From an uncultured Collinsella sp. (GTDB taxonomy: Bacteria; Actinomycetota; Coriobacteriia; Coriobacteriales; Coriobacteriaceae): a DNA stretch of 13,493 bases. A model generated the notes under the pieces. The model was not told where the DNA came from. It was given only the letters and a program-made list of their open reading frames with translations, and did not search any database. Position numbers and translations under genes: made by a program. The stretch covers positions 1 through 13,493 of the forward strand of contig CABQNA010000022.1 in assembly GCA_902465425.1 (NCBI GenBank), in the 5' to 3' direction. Below are positions 1 to 5,777 of this stretch, in pieces (position 1 is the stretch's first letter; every line of letters starts with the position of its first letter).

Positions 1-648
1 TTGATCCCGACCGAGACCGTCTACGGTGTCGCCGTGGCAGTCAACGCCTTCTCCGATGCCGTCCCCCAAGATACAAGCGAATCCTTGTTGTGGCCGCGCG
101 ATCCGCATGCCACCGTTAACGGCGCCGCGGTCCCTGCGCTTGGTACTGGCTACCGCCGCATCTTTACCCTCAAGCAGCGCAAGCTCACCCAAACGGTCGC
201 CTGGCTGGTCGATGGCGTCGAGGCGCTCGACCGCTATGGCGTGGATATCCCGGAAGATGCCCGCGTACTTGCGCGACGATGCTGGCCGGGAGCCCTGACT
301 ATCGTGGTCAAGGCGGCTCCCTGCGTGCCGACCTTTATGCGTGCTGCCGACGACACCGTGGCCCTGCGCGCTTCGGCCTCTCCCGTGGTCCAAGCGCTCA
401 TCCGCGCCTGCGGCAGTCCCCTTGCCTGCACGAGCGCCAACACACACGGCGCGCCCTCGCCGGCAAGCTTTGCCGCCGTCGAAGGTCGCATCCTGGAGGG
501 GGTCGATGTTGCCGTCGACGCCGGCGAGACCCCGTGTCGCGACGCCTCGACCATCGTGTCGTTCCAGCACGGCGGGCTCCAGATCCTGCGCCAAGGCGCA
601 CTTCCCGCATCAGAGATCGAACGGGTCCTGTCCGACCCGATGCAATAG
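1..648 (+). CDS. tsaC: L-threonylcarbamoyladenylate synthase (TsaC/Sua5/YrdC family), 5' end cut by window
   Basis: This enzyme makes threonylcarbamoyl-AMP from threonine, bicarbonate and ATP, the first step of t6A modification at A37 of ANN-decoding tRNAs in the cytoplasm. Visible YrdC-domain signatures are PTETVYGV (residues 3-10), a K-x-R segment (58-60), WPGALTIVVKA (95-105), TVALR (119-123), SANTHGAPSP (145-154) and DASTIV (181-186). The family normally has about 15-30 residues, including a GG-containing strand, before PT(D/E)TVYG. The TTG at base 1 is therefore almost certainly an internal leucine codon, and the true start lies left of the window. Between VYGV and the K-x-R segment there are about 47 residues, against about 15-20 in the members I remember, so there is an apparent insertion. 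The P-L residues usual after K-x-R are missing. The gene ends 13 bases before glpK and probably shares its transcript. The family call is secure; full activity is less certain because of the insertion. Confidence 0.88.
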   Translation: MIPTETVYGVAVAVNAFSDAVPQDTSESLLWPRDPHATVNGAAVPALGTGYRRIFTLKQRKLTQTVAWLVDGVEALDRYGVDIPEDARVLARRCWPGALTIVVKAAPCVPTFMRAADDTVALRASASPVVQALIRACGSPLACTSANTHGAPSPASFAAVEGRILEGVDVAVDAGETPCRDASTIVSFQHGGLQILRQGALPASEIERVLSDPMQ

Positions 649-661
649 AAAGGTGTAAGCG

Positions 662-2203
662 ATGTCGTTGAATCTGGGCAGCCTGGGCATGGAAGATGCC
701 TCGTTTAACTTTGGCGGTTCCTACATCATGGCGCTCGACTGCGGCACCACCTCGGTACTTGCGACCATCGTCGACGAGTACGGCTGCATCGTCGCGCAGG
801 CACGTCGTAGCGTCAAAACCAGCTTCCCGCGTCCCGGTTGGATAGAGCAAGACCCCATGGAGGTGCTTGCCAGCCAGATCGGCGTGATGATGGAGGTCCA
901 GTTTAAGAGCGGCATCCATTCTGACCGCATCGCCGCCATCGGTATCTCCAACCAGCGCGAGACCACGGTGGTGTGGGACCGCATAAGCGGCCAACCCATC
1001 TATAACGCCATCGTGTGGCAATGCCGTCGCACCGCACCTCTGATCGACGAGCTGGTCGAGCGGGGCGCAGAAGAGCTGGTGCGCTCCCGCACGGGACTCA
1101 CGCTCGATCCGTATTTCTCGGCTTCCAAGGTGCAGTGGATCCTCGACAACGTCGACGGTGCGCGTGAGAGCGCGGCGGCGGGCGACCTCATGTTCGGCAC
1201 CATCGACACCTGGCTCATCTACAACCTCACCGGCAGTCAGGTCTTTGCCACCGACTACACCAATGCCAGCCGCACGGCGCTCTTTAATATCCATACGCTC
1301 GATTGGGACGACGACCTGCTGGCGCTCTTTGACGTTCCACGTTCCATGATGCCCGAGGTTCGTTGGAGCTCGGGCGACTACGGCCGCGTCGCGAGCGACA
1401 TCATGACCAACATGCCGCCCATCATGGGCGTGGCGGGCGATCAGCAGGCGTCGCTGTTCGGCCACTGCTGCTTCCATCCCGGCCAGACCAAAAACACCTA
1501 TGGCACGGGTTGCTTTATGCTCATGAACACCGGCGACGAGGTCGTCGAATCCAAGAACGGTCTGGTCTCCACGATCGGTATCGCCGCGGACGGCAAGATC
1601 AGCTATGCGCTCGAGGGCTCTATTTTTGCCGCCGGCTCAACCATGAACTGGCTGCGCAACAACATGGGCATCATCTCGAGCGTGAGCGAGTCGGCACAAC
1701 TCGCCGCTTCGATTAGCGACAACGAGGGCTGCTACTTCGTTCCCGCCTTTGCGGGTTTGGGTGCTCCCTGGTGGGACCCGCATGCCCGCGGTATCGTGTG
1801 CGGTCTGACCGGCGCCTCGAGCCGTGCGACCATCGTACGTGCCGCCTGCGAATCCATGGCATATCAGAGCTACGACGTGCTGCGCGCCATGGAGCAGGAC
1901 GTGGGGCTTTCGATTGAGCGCCTGTCTGTCGATGGCGGTGCCTCGCGCAACGAGTTCATCATGCAATTCCAGGCTGACCTGCTGGATATCCCCGTGCTGC
2001 AATGCGAGACGGTGGAGACCACGGCAATCGGTGCCGCGTACTTGGCGGGTCTTGCTGTCGGCTATTGGGAAGACCTTGAAGAGCTGGAGCAAAATGCCCA
2101 GATCGTTAGGACCTTCCTTCCCTATATGTCCGCCGAGCGTCGCGAGCAAAACCTTGCGGGCTGGCGTGATGCAGTCAAGCGCTCGCTCAGTACCGCACAG
2201 TAG
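662..2203 (+). CDS. glpK: Glycerol kinase
   Basis: The enzyme phosphorylates glycerol with ATP to sn-glycerol 3-phosphate in the cytoplasm, trapping glycerol taken up by facilitated diffusion. The 513-residue protein has the FGGY-kinase two-domain layout: phosphate-binding DCGTTSV (26-32), NQRETTVVW (97-105, glycerol-binding Arg99 and Glu100), Tyr151 in DPYFSASK, GDQQASLFG (259-267, catalytic Asp260 with Gln261), TYGTGCFML (279-287), Phe322 and the C-terminal DGGASRNEF (424-432). An AAAGGTG Shine-Dalgarno at 649-655, six bases before the ATG, fixes the start. The protein therefore carries about 20 residues before the usual MALDCGTT start (Met23, base 728). The region just before GDQQ lacks the histidine phosphorylated by HPr in low-GC Gram-positive GlpK; by remembered alignment Asp246 sits there. 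It follows tsaC by 13 bases and precedes upp by 123. Confidence 0.97.
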   Translation: MSLNLGSLGMEDASFNFGGSYIMALDCGTTSVLATIVDEYGCIVAQARRSVKTSFPRPGWIEQDPMEVLASQIGVMMEVQFKSGIHSDRIAAIGISNQRETTVVWDRISGQPIYNAIVWQCRRTAPLIDELVERGAEELVRSRTGLTLDPYFSASKVQWILDNVDGARESAAAGDLMFGTIDTWLIYNLTGSQVFATDYTNASRTALFNIHTLDWDDDLLALFDVPRSMMPEVRWSSGDYGRVASDIMTNMPPIMGVAGDQQASLFGHCCFHPGQTKNTYGTGCFMLMNTGDEVVESKNGLVSTIGIAADGKISYALEGSIFAAGSTMNWLRNNMGIISSVSESAQLAASISDNEGCYFVPAFAGLGAPWWDPHARGIVCGLTGASSRATIVRAACESMAYQSYDVLRAMEQDVGLSIERLSVDGGASRNEFIMQFQADLLDIPVLQCETVETTAIGAAYLAGLAVGYWEDLEELEQNAQIVRTFLPYMSAERREQNLAGWRDAVKRSLSTAQ

Positions 2204-2275
2204 GGCTGCGATGGGCTGCTCGATACAACAAACCGCTAAACTTATGCATGGCGTGCGGCGGCAACATTGCTGTGC

Positions 2276-2303
2276 GCCTTGTCAGCAAGGCCGTTTTGCG
2301 GCC
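2276..2303 (+). promoter_or_regulatory. Overlapping alternative hairpins in the upp leader
   Basis: Two short hairpins share bases. GCCTTG (2276-2281) pairs with CAAGGC (2286-2291) around TCAG, followed closely by TTTT at 2294-2297. GGCCG (2289-2293) pairs with CGGCC (2299-2303) around TTTTG. Both use GGC at 2289-2291, so only one can form at a time. The first resembles a weak terminator and the second would bury its T run in a loop. This lies between glpK and the upp ribosome binding site (AAAGGGG, 2310-2316). It could be a weak glpK terminator, an attenuator, or chance in GC-rich DNA. The pairing is seen; the role is inferred. Confidence 0.3.
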
Positions 2304-2326
2304 GCAACGAAAGGGGCAATCAACCC

Positions 2327-2974
2327 ATGACCGTCACCTACGATACGTCCCGTGTGACGCTTGTCGATCACCCGCTCGTCCAGCACAAGCTGTCGATCCT
2401 GCGCGACAAAAACACCGGCACCAACCAGTTCCGCCAGCTCGTGCGCGAACTCGCGCTTTTTGACGGCTACGAGGCCATGCGCGACCTGCCCATGGAAGAC
2501 GTCGAAGTCGAGACCCCTATCACCACCGCAACGTTTAAGCAGCTCGCCGGCAAGAAACTCGCCATCGTGCCCATCCTGCGTGCGGGCCTTGGCATGGTCG
2601 ACGGCATCCTCGACCTGGTGCCCTCCGCTCGCGTGGGCCACATCGGCATGGAGCGCGACGAGGTCACCCACGAGCCGCACGAGTATTACTGCAAGATGCC
2701 CAAGGATATCGACCAGCGCATCTGCCTGGTCGTCGACCCCATGCTCGCCACGGGCGGTTCGGCCGAGATGGCCATCAGCTACCTGCGCGAGCGCGGTGTC
2801 AAGGACATCCGCATGCTGTGCATCGTCGCGGCCCCCGAGGGCCTCAAGTCGCTGACTGAGAAGGACCCCGATGTGCATATCTATACCTGCGCCATCGACG
2901 ACCATCTCAACGAAGCTGCCTACATCGTTCCCGGCCTGGGCGACGCCGGCGACCGCATCTACGGCACGCTGTAA
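2327..2974 (+). CDS. upp: Uracil phosphoribosyltransferase
   Basis: This salvage enzyme condenses uracil with PRPP to UMP in the cytoplasm. The 215-residue product matches the family length (about 208-216). It shows PILRAGLGM (82-90), the PRPP-binding loop VVDPMLATGGSA (135-146) and the C-terminal uracil-binding segment YIVPGLGDAGDRIYGT (199-214). I chose ATG 2327 over an in-frame upstream start at 2267. The family begins close to the V-x-HPL motif seen at residues 13-17, AAAGGGG (2310-2316) lies ten bases upstream, and the 20 extra residues look unlike the family. The leader contains two overlapping hairpins. Downstream is a gap with dyads and then the atp promoter. upp next to the atp operon is a recurrent bacterial arrangement. 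Confidence 0.96.
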   Translation: MTVTYDTSRVTLVDHPLVQHKLSILRDKNTGTNQFRQLVRELALFDGYEAMRDLPMEDVEVETPITTATFKQLAGKKLAIVPILRAGLGMVDGILDLVPSARVGHIGMERDEVTHEPHEYYCKMPKDIDQRICLVVDPMLATGGSAEMAISYLRERGVKDIRMLCIVAAPEGLKSLTEKDPDVHIYTCAIDDHLNEAAYIVPGLGDAGDRIYGTL

Positions 2975-3016
2975 TCTCTGGGCCATACCGGCTAACGTCG
3001 AAAATACGAAGAAATG

Positions 3017-3051
3017 GTGCGCGCGGGCGAGCAAAAGACGACCACGCGCAC
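3017..3051 (+). other. Hairpin downstream of upp, no T run
   Basis: GTGCGCG (3017-3023) is complementary to CGCGCAC (3045-3051) with a 21-base loop, 42 bases after the upp stop. It lacks a T-rich tail, so it is not a canonical rho-independent terminator. It may be a 3'-end stabiliser, a rho-assisted terminator or chance. Confidence 0.3.
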
Positions 3052-3063
3052 TCCTGTTAACGG

Positions 3064-3095
3064 ACGTTTTGCCCTGCAGGGTTCGAGAAAAACGT
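3064..3095 (+). promoter_or_regulatory. Nested dyad upstream of atp promoter
   Basis: ACGTTTT (3064-3070) is the inverted complement of AAAACGT (3089-3095). Between the arms sits the perfect 10-base palindrome CCCTGCAGGG (3072-3081). A similar pair of words, CGTATTACCG (3093-3102) and CGTATTAACCG (3144-3154), recurs 51 bases apart closer to the promoter. The symmetry suggests protein binding sites or an RNA structure between upp and the atp operon, but no known operator is recognised. Confidence 0.3.
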
Positions 3096-3166
3096 ATTAC
3101 CGTACCTGCGGCATAAAGAAGGTCTTAAGAAAACGAACAGGTGCGTATTAACCGATGCTTTTTCGG

Positions 3167-3194
3167 TTGTACTTTAGCGATTGGCTCGTACAAT
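3167..3194 (+). promoter_or_regulatory. Probable promoter of the atp operon (sigma-70 type)
   Basis: TTGTAC (-35, 3167-3172) and TACAAT (-10, 3189-3194) are separated by 16 bases. Transcription should start near 3201, leaving a leader of about 55 bases before the GTG of the atpI-like gene. A small inverted repeat, AACCGA (3150-3155) and TCGGTT (3163-3168), overlaps the left edge of the -35 box and could be an operator. Boxes are by eye; no mapping data. Confidence 0.6.
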
Positions 3195-3255
3195 AGTCAC
3201 CAATGTTTGGCGGGAACTGTTCTGTAAGGCGTTAAAAAGGAAAGTGAGGACGCCA

Positions 3256-3567
3256 GTGTTTCAGATAGCCGATCTGCTCGCTATCGTTGCAGGTGCCATC
3301 GCGGGCGCGATTGCCTTCCTTCCCTTTGTCTTTACGCTCAAGCCGGTTCTTGACGATAAGCAGAATGCGGACATGCTCAAGGGTATGGTGAGTCTCGCGG
3401 TCTCGGCAATCGCGTTGCTTGTCTTTACCTTGGTTGTGTTTGTGTTGTTCGGAGAGGCATTTCGCATGTTCCTCCTGGGCGAGGCGATCGGCTTCGTGGC
3501 CTTTATGGCCGCCTGCGCGGTTCGCGTCGCCAAGGCGCTGCGAGATCCTCATGAGGTCGAAAGGTAA
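3256..3567 (+). CDS. atpI: AtpI-like small membrane protein, first gene of the atp operon
   Basis: The product is a 103-residue hydrophobic protein in the usual place of atpI (ATP synthase protein I), which in other bacteria assists c-ring assembly and has been linked to Mg uptake. I see three hydrophobic stretches at about residues 7-28, 44-65 and 71-92, then a basic/polar tail (RVAKALRDPHEVER). Sequence similarity to AtpI is weak by eye, so the name rests mainly on position, size and hydrophobicity. An in-frame TTG at 3181 would lengthen it by 25 residues. However, the predicted -10 box (3189-3194) lies inside that extension. GAGGA (3246-3250), five bases before GTG 3256, favours the later start. 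The stop is three bases before the atpB GTG. Confidence 0.7.
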   Translation: MFQIADLLAIVAGAIAGAIAFLPFVFTLKPVLDDKQNADMLKGMVSLAVSAIALLVFTLVVFVLFGEAFRMFLLGEAIGFVAFMAACAVRVAKALRDPHEVER

Positions 3568-3570
3568 GTC

Positions 3571-4374
3571 GTGGAAATTTTTGAAAAGCTGCCTGATGAG
3601 ATTAATCATCTGGTCAGCGAGTTCAGCTCCACCCCTGTCGTGGGCGATCTGAGCTGCGGCATCACGCAGTACTCGTTTTGGCTGATCGTCTCCACGATCG
3701 TGCTCCTGATCGTCCTGGCCGTGTTCAAGAAGAAGCAGACCCTGGTTCCCAAGGGCTTCTTCGTCAACGGTTTCGAGTACATCATCGAGTACGTCGAGAA
3801 CGATATCGGCAAGGGTGTCGTGGGTGAGAACTGGAAGAAGCACTTCCCGTTCCTGTGCTCGCTTTTCCTGTTCATCCTGATCAATAACATGATCGGCCTG
3901 ATCCCGGGAATGAAGCCCGGCACCGGCGCAATCGGCTCCACCGCCGCACTCGCCATTTTCGCCTTCGTGTACTTCATCTACTACGGATGCAAGGCTCACG
4001 GCGTGATCGGCTACATCAAGAGCCTCGCCCCGCAGGGCGTGAGCTTCCCGATGAACGTGCTCGTGTGGGTCGTCGAGCTTTTCTCGACCTTCCTGCGCCT
4101 CATCACGCTCGCCGTCCGTCTGTTCTGCAACATGTTCGCAGGACACGTGGTCATGGGCTCGTTCGCCATCATGGCGAGCATGTTCATGCAGCCGCTGCTT
4201 CAGCAGGTTTCCGCGGCCCACGCCGTCGGCGCCCTGCCTTCGCTGGCCTGGCTTGCCATCCTCATCCTGATCTATGCGATCGAGCTTGTGGTCGGCGCCA
4301 TCCAGGCTTACGTCTTCACGGTCCTTACCGCCGTGTATGTCTCCGAGGCAGAGGAGGTCGCGGAGGAGGAGTAA
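3571..4374 (+). CDS. atpB: F1Fo ATP synthase subunit a
   Basis: Subunit a forms the two half-channels that carry protons to and from the c ring in the membrane. The 267-residue protein has several strong membrane segments, including about 36-52, 95-110, 124-140, 160-183 and 225-256. The conserved stretch FLRLITLAVRLFCNMFAGH (174-192) carries the essential arginine, Arg183 (equivalent to E. coli Arg210). IQAYVFTVLTAVYV (244-257) is the other family signature. A highly acidic tail (SEAEEVAEEE) ends the protein. The GTG start is preceded by AAAGG (3560-3564, six bases away), which overlaps the end of the atpI-like gene. A 124-base gap separates it from atpE. Confidence 0.97.
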   Translation: MEIFEKLPDEINHLVSEFSSTPVVGDLSCGITQYSFWLIVSTIVLLIVLAVFKKKQTLVPKGFFVNGFEYIIEYVENDIGKGVVGENWKKHFPFLCSLFLFILINNMIGLIPGMKPGTGAIGSTAALAIFAFVYFIYYGCKAHGVIGYIKSLAPQGVSFPMNVLVWVVELFSTFLRLITLAVRLFCNMFAGHVVMGSFAIMASMFMQPLLQQVSAAHAVGALPSLAWLAILILIYAIELVVGAIQAYVFTVLTAVYVSEAEEVAEEE

Positions 4375-4498
4375 TCTTCCGTTCGCGCCTTAAAGGTAAG
4401 GCAATTCGTTAAACCGCCGGTGCCCGTACCCATGGAGCCCGGCAGTTATAAAAAGGTTATCCTGCGTGAAATAAGACACGCACGACAAAGGAGGAATC
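4375..4498 (+). promoter_or_regulatory. atpB-atpE structured leader with strong Shine-Dalgarno
   Basis: This is the only long gap inside the operon. It holds a small hairpin, GCCTT (4387-4391) with AAGGC (4398-4402) around a six-base loop. A second possible stem pairs GCCGG (4416-4420) with CCGGC (4439-4443). AAAGGAGG (4487-4494), four bases before the atpE GTG, is the best ribosome binding site in the window. High c-subunit stoichiometry makes a translation-enhancing or mRNA-processing leader plausible, as established for E. coli atpE. The function here is inferred. Confidence 0.5.
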
Positions 4499-4693
4499 GT
4501 GGGAGTTATCGGTTACGGTCTCGGTGTTATCGGTGCTGGTCTTGCTATCGGCCTGTCTGCTCTGGGTGCTACGGGTGCTATGGCCCGTCAGCCTGAGGTC
4601 CAGGGCCGCGTGTTCACCGTCTTCATCATGGGCTCCGCCTTCGGCGAGGCTCTGGCTCTGATCGGCTTCGTTGTCGCGCTGATCGTTAAATAG
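4499..4693 (+). CDS. atpE: F1Fo ATP synthase subunit c
   Basis: Subunit c is the hairpin proteolipid whose ring rotates with proton flow in Fo. It has 64 residues, compact beside the usual 70-80. Helix 1 contains the glycine-rich packing motif GAGLAIG (12-18, one Gly replaced by Ala), the cytoplasmic loop is ARQPE (29-33), and helix 2 carries the ion-binding carboxylate Glu50 in GSAFGEALAL. The spacing from loop Arg30 to Glu50 is the same as in Bacillus. Glu50 is followed by Ala-Leu, not Ser/Thr, and helix 1 lacks the Na+-coordinating Gln. This predicts H+ coupling, not Na+. The GTG start is supported by AAAGGAGG at 4487-4494. The next gene, atpF, begins 15 bases after the stop. Confidence 0.96.
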   Translation: MGVIGYGLGVIGAGLAIGLSALGATGAMARQPEVQGRVFTVFIMGSAFGEALALIGFVVALIVK

Positions 4694-4708
4694 CACGGAG
4701 CGTCAAGT

Positions 4709-5311
4709 ATGAATCTTTCATCCCAGAAGAGCGCGATCGCACTCTCCGCGTCCGCGGCCGCGCTGCTTATGCCGGTTTCCGCGTTCGCCGAGGACGGCGC
4801 TGCCGGTGCGGACATCCTCATCCCTAAGATGGCGGAGTTCATCCCGGCGCTTATCGCCTTCCTGATCATCTGGATCGTGCTGGCCAAGGTCGCCCTGCCG
4901 GGCATCATGAAAACCATGGAGGAGCGCGGCAAGAAGATCGAGGAGAGCCTCGACGAGGCCGAGAAGACCAAGCAGGAGGCTATCGCCAAGCGCGCTGAGT
5001 CCGACTCGATCGTCACCGACGCCCGTCGTCAGGCTGCCGACATCGTTCTCGAGGCCCGTAAGGACGCCGAGTCCGAGCGCGCCCGTATCATCGAGGCTGC
5101 TCACAAGGAGGCCGAGGAGATCATCGCCAAGGCCCATACGACCGTCGAGGACGAGCGCAAGTCCATTTACGCCGGTGCCGCGAGCTCCATCGCCGACCTG
5201 TCCGTTGCCGTCGCCACCAAGATCGTGGGCGAGGCACTCGAGGACGATGCCGAGCAGAAGAAGCTCATCGAGCGCTACATCCAGGAAGCAGGTAGCCTGA
5301 ATGCCGACTAG
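4709..5311 (+). CDS. atpF: F1Fo ATP synthase subunit b, with signal-peptide-like N-terminus
   Basis: Subunit b is the peripheral stator stalk linking subunit a to delta/alpha. The 200-residue protein has one membrane helix (about 43-64), then a long charged, heptad-rich helix (about 67-170) rich in Glu, Lys, Ala and Arg, and a short C-terminal delta-binding part. In addition, residues 1-27 resemble a cleavable signal peptide: a short polar start with Lys7, a hydrophobic core (about 9-22) and an AFA sequence at 25-27 before Glu28. A GGAG at 4697-4700, eight bases upstream, supports the ATG at 4709, so the extension seems genuinely translated. No alternative start lies just before the membrane helix except Met41. 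It overlaps atpH by 11 bases, suggesting coupled translation. Confidence 0.95.
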   Translation: MNLSSQKSAIALSASAAALLMPVSAFAEDGAAGADILIPKMAEFIPALIAFLIIWIVLAKVALPGIMKTMEERGKKIEESLDEAEKTKQEAIAKRAESDSIVTDARRQAADIVLEARKDAESERARIIEAAHKEAEEIIAKAHTTVEDERKSIYAGAASSIADLSVAVATKIVGEALEDDAEQKKLIERYIQEAGSLNAD

Positions 5312-5777
5312 CCGCTATCAGGACAAGGTGCTCGAGACCTACGCGCGCTCCCTTCTGGAAGCCGCTAAGGCCGAGGACCATGTGTTTGAGGACCTCGAGA
5401 TGATCGAGCGCCTGGCTTCTGCCAGCCCCGAGATCATCGCCGTGCTCGACACCATGTCCAAGCGCGACCAGCTCGACCTTCTTCCCAAGGTGGCAGCTGC
5501 CTTTAAGTATGTTGCCGAGGAAGACGAGGATGTAGTGGGCGTGACCGTCACCACGGCGATCCCGCTCGACGACGAGCTGCGTCAAACCATCACTAAGAAA
5601 TGCGAGCAGGACTTCGGCCGCAAGGTATTCCTTATCGAGCAGGTCGACCCGTCTATCGTGGGCGGCCTGGTGCTCGAGGCCCGCGGCGAGCGTCGTGACA
5701 TTTCCGTCAAGACGCAGCTGCGCATCGCGCAGGAGACCCTCGCAAACTCTGCTAATTCGTACGGAGGTGAAGCCTAA
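5301..5777 (+). CDS. atpH: F1Fo ATP synthase subunit delta (OSCP), short form
   Basis: Delta caps the F1 head and joins it to the b stalk. The start (SRYQDKVLETYARSLLEAA, residues 4-22) and the C-terminal part are recognisable. The C-terminal part includes VTVTTAIPLDDELRQ (81-95), then VDPSIVGGLVLEARGERRDIS. At 158 residues the protein is about 20 shorter than typical delta (175-180). The loss seems to lie in the centre. After LLPKVAAAF (60-68) the usual NFL-containing helix and linker are replaced by a short acidic stretch (KYVAEEDEDV, 69-78). ATG 5301 lies inside the end of atpF. The TAA shares its last base with the atpA ATG (TAATG), and the atpA Shine-Dalgarno GGAGGTGA (5763-5770) lies inside this gene. 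Confidence 0.93.
   Translation: MPTSRYQDKVLETYARSLLEAAKAEDHVFEDLEMIERLASASPEIIAVLDTMSKRDQLDLLPKVAAAFKYVAEEDEDVVGVTVTTAIPLDDELRQTITKKCEQDFGRKVFLIEQVDPSIVGGLVLEARGERRDISVKTQLRIAQETLANSANSYGGEA

Noticed and set aside
398..1477. 359-codon minus-strand frame opposite tsaC and glpK
   Set aside because: Low-complexity His/Arg/Asp-rich translation typical of antisense frames, and it spans the junction of two real genes.
2267..2326. Upstream extension of upp giving a 235-residue protein
   Set aside because: The extra 20 residues are unlike the family, cross the hairpin leader, and the Shine-Dalgarno fits ATG 2327.
2204..2326. A dedicated upp promoter in the glpK-upp gap
   Set aside because: No pair of -35 and -10 boxes with acceptable spacing could be found by eye.
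3150..3168. AACCGA/TCGGTT hairpin as the upp terminator
   Set aside because: The stem is only six bp, it is not followed by a T run, and it overlaps the -35 box. An operator or chance is likelier.
3181..3255. TTG start of the atpI-like gene at 3181
   Set aside because: It would place the predicted -10 box within the coding sequence. GTG 3256 has a well-spaced GAGGA.
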